This document shows, piece by piece, positions 46,101 to 57,735 of a stretch of 64,000 nt of DNA. Below the pieces are notes generated by a model that saw only the letters and a program-made list of their open reading frames with translations, made no database searches and was not told where the DNA came from. The stretch spans positions 25,018,001-25,082,000 of the forward strand of contig CM043700.1 of the NCBI GenBank assembly GCA_023935145.1. Direction: 5' to 3'. This stretch comes from Bretschneidera sinensis (Eukaryota > Streptophyta > Magnoliopsida > Brassicales > Akaniaceae). How positions within the stretch are numbered: the stretch's first letter is position 1; every line of letters starts with the position of its first letter. The translations under genes and the position numbers were made by a program.

Positions 46101-47565
46101 TGATTCAAAAATAATTATTTAATTAAATAAATAATGTATTTAAACAAATAATATGAGATCGAAAAAATATATCAATTCAATATAAACTAATACTGAAAAT
46201 TGCAATTTCTTTGACCTAGTGGTAATTCCAGAACCGATTGGATAAACTTTGTAGTATATGAAATGAAAACATGATAATAATGTCAGTTGGATAATTAATA
46301 ATCTTTCATGGAGGAGTCAGCAAATGATTTTATTGGCAGGATTCAATGTCCCATATTGCGAAGCCGACTATTCACCAACGGAATCAACGCTAAAATTTCT
46401 CACATATCATCACAATTTCCACTTGCTACTCGAATAAAAAAAAAATTTGAGTAGAGTAGTAATGGACACTGAAAAAAGAAAATAATTATGCTCTGTCACC
46501 GAATGATTAGTTTACTTTAAAGTGATAAGTTAATAATTCATTTAATTTTGCATGTTTGGTGGATCATGTCCATTACAATTTATGATTTATTATGATTCAT
46601 TTAATTAATTTTTTATTTTTTTAAAATGTAATTAATACCTGATAATTCTTTGTATCTCATTATTTTTGTTATGTTTATTATTTATCAAATTAAATTAATA
46701 ATTTTTTTTATACTAAATCATTAAAAAAATTATTTTTTTCATATATACATAAATAGAGTTTAAAAGTTTCTAAAAAATATTTTTTCATATTATACATATA
46801 TAATAATTAAAGTAAAAAAATGTGGTAAATGACTAAAATTATGGGGACAAAGGAAATACAATTTTATGTTTGTAATAATTACATTACATATGTTTAAAAC
46901 TAAAGTTATAATGGTTTATTAAAATTCAAGTCATGGATGATTGTATTTTATGTTGGATTACTTAACAATTTTACTATATCAAGTTAAGTCATGTTAAACG
47001 AGTCGTGTCAAGTGGGTCATGTTGTGTTAATGAGTCAATGATAAACGGGTTAAATAAATCATATCATATCGTCATATCTAACACGATTCACTTATTAACC
47101 CGACTATTAGTGTTATGTTATCTATTTAATAAACATATCGTGTTAATATTAACAATTTTTTAACACGATTAATAATTATATTGTTTTCACATCGACCCAT
47201 CTTATATTGTACCCAACTTCAACACGACACACCAACCCAAATTGCACCCTTAAAATTGAGCAACACTCTTAAGGCAACAAATGGCTGAAAACCTCGAGAA
47301 CATGATCCAAGCAAGTGAGACATTTTGTGTTTGCAGAACTAAAGCCTTTGGCCACAATATACGAAGCCATGCGTCTTCCCTTGAAAATTAGCTTTAGCTT
47401 GGAAGATGTGAGACAAGCTTGCTGTGAGAAATTTGCATCTTCACTTTAAAAAATATATATATATATATATTTATATTTGCATCTTCACTGTAACCCAGAA
47501 TTTATTTCCCATCTTAAAGGCTCTAAACATACAACAGTGGCATGAAAATATATTCATTCATCATT
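43200..47565. other. AT-rich intergenic DNA, no gene confirmed
   Basis: No open reading frame with family features. 44240-44350 and 45440-45560 are less AT-rich and might hold untranslated exons, but nothing coding connects to them. 46960-47240 repeats CGTGTTAA/AACACG words in both directions, typical of a decayed hAT-like repeat. A (TA)n tract lies at about 47453-47472. Confidence 0.4.
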
Positions 47566-47569
47566 TAAA

Positions 47570-48405
47570 CAAAACCAAAAATGTAAAAAACAAGTTTTAT
47601 TTCTGAAGTAACCAAGTAGTTGCAGCATACAAATCATTAACAAGAGAAGCCTGCAAAACTAGGACTTTGTAAAAAAAAAAAAACAACCAAGAACAAGGTT
47701 GTAAAGGCAGCAGAATTGAATCCACTACCATCGCCAAAGCCCTACTAATCCTAGGCACTCAAGACAGAATTGCCCAAAGCAACCACAGTGACTCCACGAA
47801 GAAAAATCATGAGGACCCAAATCCTCAACAAGAGTTTCAAACACCAGAAGACCCTTAAAAACTGACACACCTGCAACTAAGATAAACTTTGATTTGAAGA
47901 ACAGACTTCATAGGGCTGAAAACAAAGAAAGCTTAGCCGACAACACCATTAAACGGATGCATGACGAAGAAGCTAAAACACCAGGTATCGAAAATCCAGC
48001 AAAACAAAACAAAACCAGGATCTAACATGACAAGGGATGAACTACAGGTGGGTTGGTAGCTGTATTCTCAGGGAACCATGGCAACAAAGAGGCAAACTCC
48101 CCATCGCACTATGGGGGTATACAACAAGCTTTACCACGAAAGCCTGCAAAAAAGAAGGGCAGATAGAAGTTATCTGCCAAAGTCCCCTGGGAAACAACCA
48201 AGCCACTTGAGTTACCAACATGCCTCTTACTGACGGGCCAAAAATCTATGCTGAATACTGATACCCGTGTGAGCTGACTATAGGAACTTAGTGCTTCTAC
48301 TGTCTGTAAAGGTAAACTTGATTTCTTCAATCCCCTGATCCAGTTCAAAACTTTTCATATATGCCACTCTGATTCAGAGAATAGGCATTCTCTTCCCATC
48401 CCCGA
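47570..48405 (-). promoter_or_regulatory. EBF 3' UTR with poly-U tracts
   Basis: This follows the EBF stop codon. An AATAAA signal (complement at about 47595-47600) gives a UTR of about 0.8 kb. The transcript strand has a long U run at about 47670-47682 and TTTTGTTTTGTTTT at about 48000-48014. In Arabidopsis, poly-U motifs in EBF1/2 3' UTRs let EIN2 repress translation; the same role here is an inference. Confidence 0.55.
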
Positions 48406-50808
48406 TTAGAAGAGAATATCACACCTCCACAAGCTCTCTACAAGCAACTCAACTGTTCTGCTTCTTATTGAATTGCAATGTTGGAGATTCAACCCTACCA
48501 GGGTCTTGCCCAATTTTTTCAAGAAAGGCGAGCTCTTGTTTGTTACTTCAGAACAACCTGATAAGGAAAGAACTTGCAAATTGAGCTGCTCTGCACGAGA
48601 CAAGGCAGCAACGCCAGAATCGGTAATTGCACACTTTGACACATCTAGATCACTTAGGAACATACAACCATCTGCAATTGCCACCAAACTTGCATCGGTA
48701 ATCTTCCTGCACCCTTCAAGATTCAGCAGTTCGAGGGTTCCACCATGTAGCCTAGCCAAGGTCAGAACCACTTCATCTGTCAAATTAAAGCAGCCGCTAA
48801 GATTCACCTTGACAAGTCCAGCCTCGCAATTCTCCAGAAGTGGAAGAAGCCCAGCATCTGTTATTCCATAAAGCCCACTCAGATCTACATGCTCAAGCTG
48901 AGGGCACAACTTCCCCACCATAGCAAGGCTAGCACTCCCAAATCCAGGGCAGTTACTTATGGACAAGGATCCTAGAGAATTGCAAGGGGATGGTATTTTC
49001 ATTCCCAATTCCAGATCCTTAATTCCCAAGCACTTTACCAGGGCAAGAGACTTCAACTTCATTCCACAATTTGTGAGGACACCAATAACCCCTGATTGAG
49101 TGACCCTGTTGCACTCCTCCAATTGCAAGCTCTCAAGAGACCCTGCAGCCTTGGCAAATGTAGTCAATCCATCGTCAGATACAAAGCAACACTGGCGTAG
49201 GCACATCTGCTTTAGGTTTGTGCAACCCTTTCCCATAGCTTCAAGGCTCAGATCTGTTATTCCTCGACAGGAAGTAATCACCAAAGACGTCAATTTCTGC
49301 AAACCTTGAGCATTACCCATGACCCAGAAGCCCTTCTCACTCACACTTTGGAGACTGCCGAGGACCATACTGGTGACAGCCTTTCCGTAATGACCAATGA
49401 CAGCAAGAGAAAAATCTGTAATGTTCAAGGCCTGAAGCTTAACCTTAGTCAGAACAGAAGAAGCTGATGACAACAGACTTGATACTCCATGATCACCAAC
49501 AAGAGGACAATCTTTGATAGAGATGGACTGTAGATTGGGGCAAAACTTTCCAATAGCTTGTAGGCCCTCATTACCAATTTTTGAGCAAGATTCAATGTTC
49601 AAAGCAGCCAAATTCGGGCAGAGTTCAGCAATCGCAATCAAACCCTTGTTAGAAATTGAAGGGCACTGGCAAAGATCAAGCCTCTCCAACAAATGGCATT
49701 CTTTAGCTATCTCAGAAAGACCTTCATCCCCGACACAAGGCACATTCCATAGAGAAAGAGCCCTGAGAGAAGGGCAACCACGAGCTATTGCTGATAGACC
49801 AAAATCTGTGACTCCACAAGCTGAGTTGCTTCCCCTAACCGAAAGCTTTCCCAGCCCCCCATGGCCACTTGTTCCAACAGCAATGGCAACAAGTCTCATA
49901 TCGGTTGCCTTCTTCCCCTCCAAGCACCTTGTGAGATACCCATCATCATCACCCGAGATCATTTCAACATCATTAGAAACGGGAACAGATACCTCCTTGC
50001 AAAATTCAGCCTTACGGATACTGGTCAGGATCGTAAGCCAACGTTTGGAAACACAAGCGGAGGAGCTCCTTTCTCTGCCTCCAGGGAGGCGTCTAAAGAT
50101 CTCAAAAAGGCATTCATCAGGAAGAACGTCTATAGATGGCTGTTTATTCTGCTCAAACTGAGCTGCCCCAAAGACAAATGGGGCACTAACACGAGCCCTT
50201 TTGCGAGGAGAGCAGTATACATCCACATGGGAGCCAATTGAACACAATCGAGCCAAATCCATGGGATTTGCACAAAACGACCCCGCAGAATAAAATTCAT
50301 CATCGCCTGAAATTTCCCATAAAAAAATAACTATAATAAGCAAATACGGTCCAATTAATATTGCTAAAAAATCACGTTAACAAGTTAACATTGACATTTC
50401 TCCCAAAATATATTCTTAAGATCAAATTACAAATTAACACCTTTTTTTATATATAAGTAATGAACGCCTAAAAATTATACCCCTATTTTCCCCTAGCAGT
50501 TTATAGCTAAAACAGGCAGAGGAACAGATTCGTCGGTTAATCATGTTTCTGGCATAACAAAAATAGAAACCCGTGAACAAATCAATGTTACCATCTTAAC
50601 TAACAGAGACCATTACCACAAATTTCTTTTATTTCTGCATCAAAATTCAATATTCATCGCAATTTTCAGGAAATCAAAATAATCTAAAGTCTCAGACAGA
50701 TCTAAAAAAAACCTGTAATCCACAAATGAATCTAAACATAAAACTGAAAAAGATTAATCAAAAGGAGCGAAAACGAAAGGTACCACTGTAATTGACAAGA
50801 GTAGGCAT
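48406..50808 (-). CDS. EBF1: EIN3-binding F-box protein (EBF1/EBF2 type)
   Basis: Substrate subunit of an SCF ubiquitin ligase that targets EIN3/EIL factors for degradation, so it dampens ethylene signalling in the nucleus. Two coding exons: 50808-50784 (MPTLVNYS plus one base) and 50306-48406, GT-AG, phase 1; total 641 codons plus stop. The start is chosen because the spliced N-terminus MPTLVNYSGDDEFYSAGSF is the family form; the ATG inside the intron read-through (50343) is not. The F-box is at about 66-105 (IDVLPDECLFEIFRRL). From about 150 to the end are some 18 leucine-rich repeats of the LxxLxLxxCxxITDxGL type. The C-terminus WRCDILF is typical of EBFs. No breaks. Whether EBF1 or EBF2 is the closer ortholog cannot be settled here. 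Confidence 0.96.
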
Positions 50809-51062
50809 GTTTGAATCTGAAAGAACCCTCGCGGAAGAGCCTCAAAAAAGCACAAACTTGAAACGAAAAACAACACGAAGAAGCAGCAGCTCAGATATGA
50901 CCCTTCAAAGCTTGAATGCATCACAAAAAAGTAGCAGTTTGTAGAGGATCCGAAACCCTAAGAAGTAAGGCAAAAATGAAGGACAAGAAGAAATTAAGAA
51001 GAGGAGGAGGAGAGTTTTTTGGGGTTTGTGTTTTCGATTGCTTGACAAAGTCTATATATTTG
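50809..51062 (-). promoter_or_regulatory. EBF 5' UTR and TATA box
   Basis: On the minus strand, CCAAATATATAGACTTTG at about 51060-51045 contains a TATA box (TATATAG). The pyrimidine-rich leader that follows (CTCTCCTCCTCCTCTTCTTAA, about 51016-50996) would be the start of a 5' UTR of roughly 200 bases before the ATG at 50808. Confidence 0.6.
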
Positions 51063-51133
51063 GGTGGGAGAGAGGTTTCGTGTTCAGAATTCTTTTAGCA
51101 GATACATTAACTGACAACCTTTTGCAACATGCA

Positions 51134-51141
51134 ATGTATCT
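51134..51141 (+). promoter_or_regulatory. EIN3/TEIL-type motif ATGTATCT, copy 1
   Basis: ATGTATCT fits the published EIN3/EIL binding consensus AYGWAYCT. An exact second copy is at 51233-51240 through the tandem duplication. Function in this promoter is inferred. Confidence 0.55.
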
Positions 51142-51232
51142 TCCACAAAACCTGTTTCTCTCTCTCTTCCTAACTAAAAGAACCAATGTATTCTACTTAC
51201 CGGATACCGGGTATTACCTTTTCCTACATGCA

Positions 51233-51240
51233 ATGTATCT
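51233..51240 (+). promoter_or_regulatory. EIN3/TEIL-type motif ATGTATCT, copy 2
   Basis: Same motif 99 bp from the first, in the second repeat unit. Confidence 0.55.
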
Positions 51241-51976
51241 TCCACAAAACCTGTTTCTCTCTCTCTTCCTAACTAAAAGAACCAATGTATTCTACTTACC
51301 GGATACCGGGTATTACCTTTTCCTACATGCAATTTTTCTTTTTGGAATTTCTGCATGACGTGGTTAGCTAGTGATATCTTCAATAATACATTCATTCTGA
51401 AAATAGCAAATTAATTACCTAATGCTTGAGTATAAATAATAAATAAATAAAATCAGAGATGGGTTCTTACAGTCAACAGATTCAGATGTATTAGTAATAT
51501 TTGGTAAAAAACTGTGGTAAAATTTCAGCATAGATATAAAAACCTGGTCAAACTCACCCATCCAAGTTAGTAAGTAAAACTAGAAAAAACGAATTTTCAT
51601 GAATTGTACAATGCATGTGAAGTCAACCTTCGAGCTTAATATTATATAATATATAACAGTGGTCAATTGTGTTCGTTTACTTGGAAAAAAGTAGGGAGCA
51701 AATAGAATAAAATTGGGTTTATTGCAGGGTAAAGATTTTTTAACAATGAATTCGTAATATTTAATTTTTTGAACTACCGATTTAATGAAAATGATTATTA
51801 AACTATGAATTAATAACAATCAATTATTTAAATCTATTTTTCGATTATAAACTTAACCAAGTAAATAATTTAAAGGAAAATTTTACTGGTTCAATAATTT
51901 GCTTAGATCAATTTTTTGGAACAAACATTCACCATGTAGTAGTAACCAAATGAAAAAATTATAACTTGTATTTCCT

Positions 51977-52578
51977 AGGAATGGTAATATAATTCGTCTG
52001 CGACAAAACTTTGGAATTCTTTGACTTGTCGGGGACTGGTATGAAGGGGATTTTATCCCCACGGTTACGAGGACGAAGATCTTTAAAAACTTTCGGTTTG
52101 AACGAGATGAAGACGAAGGAAGCAATCTTCGCCCTGCAAAATCCTTGTCTCAACCCCCTAAATTATATTAAGTTTTATATAAATATATTAGATAAACTTG
52201 CTAATTACCCAACTAACCCCGTAAATTTTTGTTTTTTTTTTTATGAGAGATGACATATACTTTGATTTGTGGAGTGTATAAATGATATAGTGCTTGTACT
52301 TTATATTGAATATTTATTTTATTATTAAAAAATTTGGTTAACAGATAATCTCCAGGTTTTTTAATGAAGAATCTCCGTTTTTGTTTATAAACGGGAACGA
52401 GGACCCGGATGAAGATTAAAATCTTCGGAAATATTCTACGGGGATGGAGACAGATGAAAAAATGAGATACTCGAAAAGGACGAATAGTATTTTTGTAAAA
52501 GGGGACGGAGACAAAGACGAAGACGAAGATGAAGATGAAGATGATAGTCTTTGCTTCAAACCCGCCTCATTATCATCT
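51977..52578. mobile_element. hAT-like non-autonomous element (probable)
   Basis: The left end TAGGAATGGTAAT and the right end, reverse-complemented, TAGAGATGATAAT form short inverted repeats; similar flanks (GTATTTCC / GTATTCCA) may be an 8-bp duplication with a change. The interior has purine-rich GGGGA/GACGAAGATGAAGATG tracts near both ends, a style seen in plant hAT derivatives. No transposase. Confidence 0.5.
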
Positions 52579-53263
52579 CTAGTATTCCATTAAGTTATTT
52601 GTCAGAAAATAAATTTAAGGAGTTGATTGCTACTAATTCATAGTTCAAAGATCACGTATGTCAAATTAATATTTTAAAAATTTAAATATTATAAATTCAT
52701 AATTGAAAGATATGTGATGCAATAAACCCAATAAAATTGAATTAATAAGAAATTAAACGGGTGTAAGAGAGGGACCATGTCATCTCATAAGGGCTTTCTT
52801 TTATTAGACAAGAGAAAGTGGGAAATGCAATGAATTTGATTAAAGATGAATATGTAGGTCAGATGAATGGATCAAAATGAATGAAAACCCCATAATAATT
52901 AATAACAGTAAGAGAATGGTTACAATCAATGGATCTCGAGAAATTTCTTTAACCATGGTTTCATTTTATTTTTTATTTCTTAATTAAGACTTCTGCCCAC
53001 CATTTCATGCATTATTAATTTTCCTTGCTTCTTCTCTACCCATTAAACTTTGGCTTTTAGATTATGTGCACACGGTTTTGACTCGGCTGCTCTTTCTTTT
53101 TTTCTTCTGCTTTTTTAGTTTAAAAATCTCCAATACATTTTTTTCTAAAAGAATTATACTACAAACTGACATACTCAGGATGTCGTTGCCCACTTGGAGA
53201 GGGCAATATAGAAACTTTTTATATGTTCATCGACTGACTCTGTGACAGCCTAACACAACTGCA

Positions 53264-53440
53264 CCAATTGTCATTCTTTAACTTATTTTATTTTATTTTT
53301 CATCCACTTGACCCCTTTTTAAAATTGTTGGGGACATGGATTTATATATATATCCTCCAATTGTCATTTTTAACTCTCTCCTTTTTCATCCACTTGACCA
53401 ATTTATAAAATTGTTGGGCACCTCTATTTTTGTATCTTCC
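53264..53440. repeat. Diverged direct repeat, period about 93 bp
   Basis: Two copies (from 53264 and 53357) share CCAATTGTCATT, TTTTTCATCCACTTGACC and AAAATTGTTGGG. The spacing contains a TATATATATA tract. Nature unknown. Confidence 0.7.
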
Positions 53441-54582
53441 ATTCTTTCTCAAGTAGACAATTATTAAGGTAGCTACTCATGCTTTCATCTCATAATGCTT
53501 GAGGAATTAACAGTATAATATGGTGTTAAATTGTGGTTAAAATACATTACAACATGTTTTTTTTTAAATTACAACATGAGTTAATTAAGTTTATTATATC
53601 TATATTAGTGATGCGACATTCATTAAATAAGTAATAAATTCAAAGTAAATGTAATTAATAAAGCTCAAACAAATAATTCTAAATCTTTGCTTTGGAAATA
53701 AAAATAATATTGATTTCAATCAAGTCTTTGTAATGTTAGACCAAAAAAACCTACAATATGCGGATTTTGATTGAATTAGAGATATGCATGGATTTCATTT
53801 GGCCTGAATTTTGGTTATATAATTGTAGTACGATATGCAAATTTTGAATGAACTGAAAATATGAATGAATTTTATTTGACGTAAATTTTGGCTATATCTA
53901 ATGCATGGATTGTCTTGTAAAATGTTTTTTTTTATTGATTTCCTCACTTTATTGGTTGAACAAAATCTCTTTGTCATTATATAATACAAACTTTGAATTT
54001 GAATGCAAATATTTTTTTTAAATAATTTGATAAGTAAACAGTGTCTTCATGTTAACGTCTACGTAATTGCTTATGTGATGCTCTTGTACCCCGTTTGATT
54101 GCAGTAATAGAATCAAGTCTGTAATGTAATCGAGGTTGTAATGTAATCAAAGCACTAATGGAATGTGGGAATCAAATTATATTGTTTGGTTAGAACATTG
54201 AATTGAAGCTGGAATCGATTACAATGTTTGTTTAGCATGTTTATACCAAATGAATGAAATCAGATTGAATAAAATGTGTCTAAGGATAAAATGTATATAG
54301 AATTAATCATATTAATTATTATATTATATTAATTTATTTATATTGAACATATTATTTTATATTTATTTATTACTTATTAATAATTTATGATTTTATCATA
54401 TAATTATCTTATCTTATATTAGTATTAGTATTATTATTTATATATTATATTATATTATTTTTATTAATATATTATATTTTTGCTATAATAATACTATTTT
54501 ATTATTCATATATTATTTTATGTTATTTAATATTATTTCATGATATTTAATATTATTATCATATTATTTACTATCATAACAT
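53441..54582. other. Very AT-rich DNA, no gene seen
   Basis: 54290-54580 consists almost entirely of TTATTA/ATATTA-like words. 54085-54240 has repeated GTAATGTAATC-type words that may be a decayed MITE. No coding signal. Confidence 0.5.
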
Positions 54583-55651
54583 TGTTTTTGACCCGCATTT
54601 GATTTTAATAATGACAAAACATTATTTAAACTGCACTAACAGTTTTATCTAAGTATTTAAGTGGTAAAATCATTCAGTTCAGAAACAAGATGAAAGAACT
54701 CAACACGTTTAGACATCAAAAGAAGATAGAAGATCTAGAATAGGCATTAAGGTAATTGAATCACTTTGTAAATCTTTAAATTCAATTACTTAGCTTGATC
54801 TATGGCTTAATTTACAAAGGATTTTGACAAACTAAAATACAAAAAGTTTCTAAGTCAAAAACTGTTTTGAAACATAAAAACTGGATTGAAGGACAACCTA
54901 GTCGACTGGGTCTACAAACCAATCGACTGGGAAATGGGATAGTAAGTTCCCAGTCGACTAGTAATTTCACTCAGTCAACCAGTACTATCCCTAAACCTAA
55001 AAGTGAAGATTTTTCACTTAACTCAGTCGACTGGTAATTCGAAAATATAATCGTTTAGTGTCAAACGGTCATATTAATTCAAAGCTATATAAACCCACTT
55101 CAATGAGCATTTAAAAAAGGAAAATAGCACATTCAAATCATTATATAGCTCATTAATTCTCAACAGCTTTGAAAACTTCATTGTGAGCCATTCTTCAAGT
55201 TTGTTCTTGAAAGAGAGATATTATTCATTTGTAAAAGCATTCATCGCTATCTCTCTAACATTTACTTTACAGTTAATACAATTTATTATAAAGGGAAAGA
55301 GTTGGTGTAACTCTCAGAGTGTTTAGGATTAAACACTTCGGTTGTAACTTCTGTGAGGAAGAGATTATTGTAAGGTTTATGTAACACCCGTGAAGTTGAT
55401 CGACTAACGATTAGTGGATTACTTCAAGGAGGTTCCTTGAAGAGAGTGGACATAAGGTCAGAGAGATTCTGATAGTACTGAACCACTATAAACAGAGTTT
55501 GCATTTTCTCTTCCTTAACTCTTTTATTTACAAGTGTATTATTTGATTGCGTGCATTGCTTATCAAATTGTTTTAAAAACTTGCAAGTTAATTAGTAAAA
55601 AGTTTTTAAAACCCAATTTACCCTCCTCTTGGGTTTGAACCTCGGTTTACA
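54583..55651 (+). repeat. 5' LTR of element A with palindrome cluster and TATA box
   Basis: Begins TGTTTTTGACCCGCATTTG and ends CCTCGGTTTACA. Diverged copies of CCAGTCGACTGG lie at 54898-55034; TATATAAACCC follows at 55086-55096. The R/U5 part recurs at 57997-58295. Confidence 0.85.
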
Positions 55652-55706
55652 ATTGGTATCAGAGCTTCGTACTCAATTTCAGGCTTAAAATCCTTAAGTT
55701 GATCCG

Positions 55707-57287
55707 ATGGCATCTAATAGCTATACCGAAGGACATTCCTATACTAGGACTCCTTTATTCAATGGCTCCAACTATAACTATTGAAAAAATAGAATGAAAA
55801 TCTTTTTTGAATGACAATATTACAATCTATGGAGAGCCATTGAAGAAGTACCTAGAATTCCTACAAAGAAAATAACCATTGGAGATATCAATCATATAAT
55901 GCCTAAACTCAAAACAGAGTTTAATAAAGAGGATTGTAGAATGATGTCTCTAAATAGTAGAGTAACTAGCATGTTACATTGTGCTCTAGATATTACTGAA
56001 TACAATAAAATTTCTGCATGTATTTCAGCTAAAGAAATTTGGGATAAATTACAAGTTACATATGAAGGCACTAGCAAAGTAAAAAAATCAAAAATTTATA
56101 TGCTAGTGTCAGAATACGAATCATTCAAAATGTCTCCCAATGAAACTATTTCTCAAATGCACTCACATTTTACTACCATTGTTAACAATTTAAAGCTTCT
56201 TGGTAGGAACATTGAGGAATTTAAACTAACAAAGAAGATTTTAAGGTCTTTTCCATCCACTTGGAAAGCAAAGAAGACGGTCATAACGGAGGCCAAAGAA
56301 CTCGATAAACTTAAGGTCGAAACACTCATCGGATCACTATTGACATACGAGATGGAGGAAATGAATCTGGTTGTCAATGATGATGAGAAGAAGAAAAAGG
56401 TGATTGCTCTCAAAACCTCTACAAGCAATAAAGAGATAGAAGGATTAAAGAAAGAAAAAGAAAAACTATCTTCCATGCTTTATAACTCTTCACAAGATTT
56501 TCTAAAAAATGAAAATGAAATTTTAAGAAGAAAATAATATAATTGAATAGCACCATATCTAGACTTATGCTTGGAAAAGTAAAGCTAGATTAAGTGCTAT
56601 CTATCCAAAGGTTAAATGGAGGAAAATCCGGCTTGGATTATTCTCCATTTGGCAAGCAAAAGTCAAAATAGACTTTGTTCATGAAAACAACATGTGTGAA
56701 TGAAGCCTCCACTTCCAAGGCCATTAGCAAGACTAAAAGCACTCCCTCAATATACTACTAGGTCTAAGAATGTGAATTTAAATCCTAAAGCATATACTAG
56801 AGATAAACTTCATAGAAATACACATGTGTATATGTATGCTCACTTAAGAAATGCAAATGCTAGGAATAATCATTCAAGAAATGTACACACTAGAAACACA
56901 CATCATAGGAATTACCATCATATGCATCTTAGAGATAGTATGTGTGTTCATAATGCTACAAGTGCACATCCTAGAAATTATCATCATACATTTCCTAGAA
57001 ATAACATGTATGTTCATAACTTTCATAATATAAATATGTATCCTAGAAATGCTCATCCAAGGAACAGTAAGCATGCATATTTAAGATATCCTAGGAACTT
57101 CAATAACTATTATCCTAGGATCATGCATCATAAACTTGTCTACAATTATAGAGCACCCTATAATATTAAGAAAATATGGGTCCCTAAAGGAACTGTATTT
57201 TCTAAGACTAACCCTAAAGGACCCAAGAAATTTTGGGTACCTAAGAGTGCAATTGTATATCCTTATGTAATGTAGATATATCTCTAC
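55707..57287 (+). pseudogene. Element A gag (UBN2 type), degraded
   Basis: The ATG at 55707 follows the PBS by about 40 bases. Stops interrupt the first 60 codons. 55899-56537 is open and carries the UBN2 gag core (ISAKEIWDKLQVTYEGTSKV, YESFKMSPNETI). The knuckle region that follows is eroded. 56700-57275 is open but made of repeated RN-H/Y words (NHSRNVHTRNTHHRN), apparently expanded by internal duplication, and ends in the conserved linker KIWVPKG then KKFWVPK. Confidence 0.75.
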
Positions 57288-57308
57288 ACTAAGGAAAAAT
57301 GTAATTAT

Positions 57309-57600
57309 TGGTACCTTGAAAGTGGATGCTCAAAGCACATGACCGGTGATCAAAGCATGTTCAAAGAGCTAACTCTAAGGGATGGCGAACACGTCACCAT
57401 TGGAGACAACACAAAGATAAAGATCATCAGGCATGGAAAAATTGGTAATAATTTCTCAACCATTGATCATGTGTTATATGTGCAAGGTCTTAAGCCAAAC
57501 TTACTATGTGACAAAGGCAACAAAGTTATATTTGAAACCTCTCATTGTCTAGTTATAGACATCAAAAGTAACAAGATCAAGTTTTTTAAAATTTCTTATG
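57309..57600 (+). pseudogene. Element A protease start, catalytic Asp changed
   Basis: The reading WYLESGCSKHMTGD matches the copia protease start, usually W-x-LDSGCS-x-HMTG; the catalytic Asp is Glu here. Then GDNTKIKIIRHGKIG and HVLYVQGLKPNLL, the C-terminal protease region. It runs out before integrase. This is a protein that would cut the polyprotein; it is dead here. Confidence 0.75.
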
Positions 57601-57606
57601 ATGAAC

Positions 57607-57735
57607 CCAGTCGACTAGTAGGGTCAATACATTCGACTGGTATCTTACTGCTAGTTTACCTAGTCGACTGGTATCCCGACCTAGTCGACTGGTATGTTGA
57701 AATGTCCTCAAAATATGAAGGACCTAATCGACTGG
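57607..57735. repeat. Palindrome cluster 2 (five diverged CCAGTCGACTGG copies) with TATA
   Basis: Copies: CCCAGTCGACTAG, CATTCGACTGG, CCTAGTCGACTGG twice, CCTAATCGACTGG. Directly after it TATAAATA stands at 57747-57754, followed by a CTTTCTCTCTCTAGAAAT leader matching the one before the env-like ORF of element B. Confidence 0.85.

Larger units (their letters stand above)
51127..51324. repeat. Perfect 99-bp tandem duplication upstream of EBF
   Basis: Two adjacent identical copies, 51127-51225 and 51226-51324; a third copy starts (ACATGCAAT) and stops at 51333. Each unit holds ATGTATCT, a (TC)n stretch and TACCGGATACCGGGTA. It lies about 70-270 bp upstream of the TATA box. Confidence 0.97.

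Noticed and set aside
49514..50161. 215-codon plus-strand open frame opposite the EBF exon
   Set aside because: It is the complement of conserved EBF leucine-rich repeats and has no family features; a shadow of the real gene.
50307..50343. EBF start at the ATG at 50343
   Set aside because: That stretch is intron sequence; the exon at 50808-50784 supplies the family N-terminus and a correct phase-1 junction.
51026..51358. 110-codon plus-strand ORF with internal 33-residue repeat upstream of EBF
   Set aside because: It arises because the 99-bp duplicated promoter unit is a multiple of three and has no stop in one frame; no protein family features.
54085..54250. Possible MITE with GTAATGTAATC words
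   Set aside because: No convincing inverted ends or target duplication could be found.
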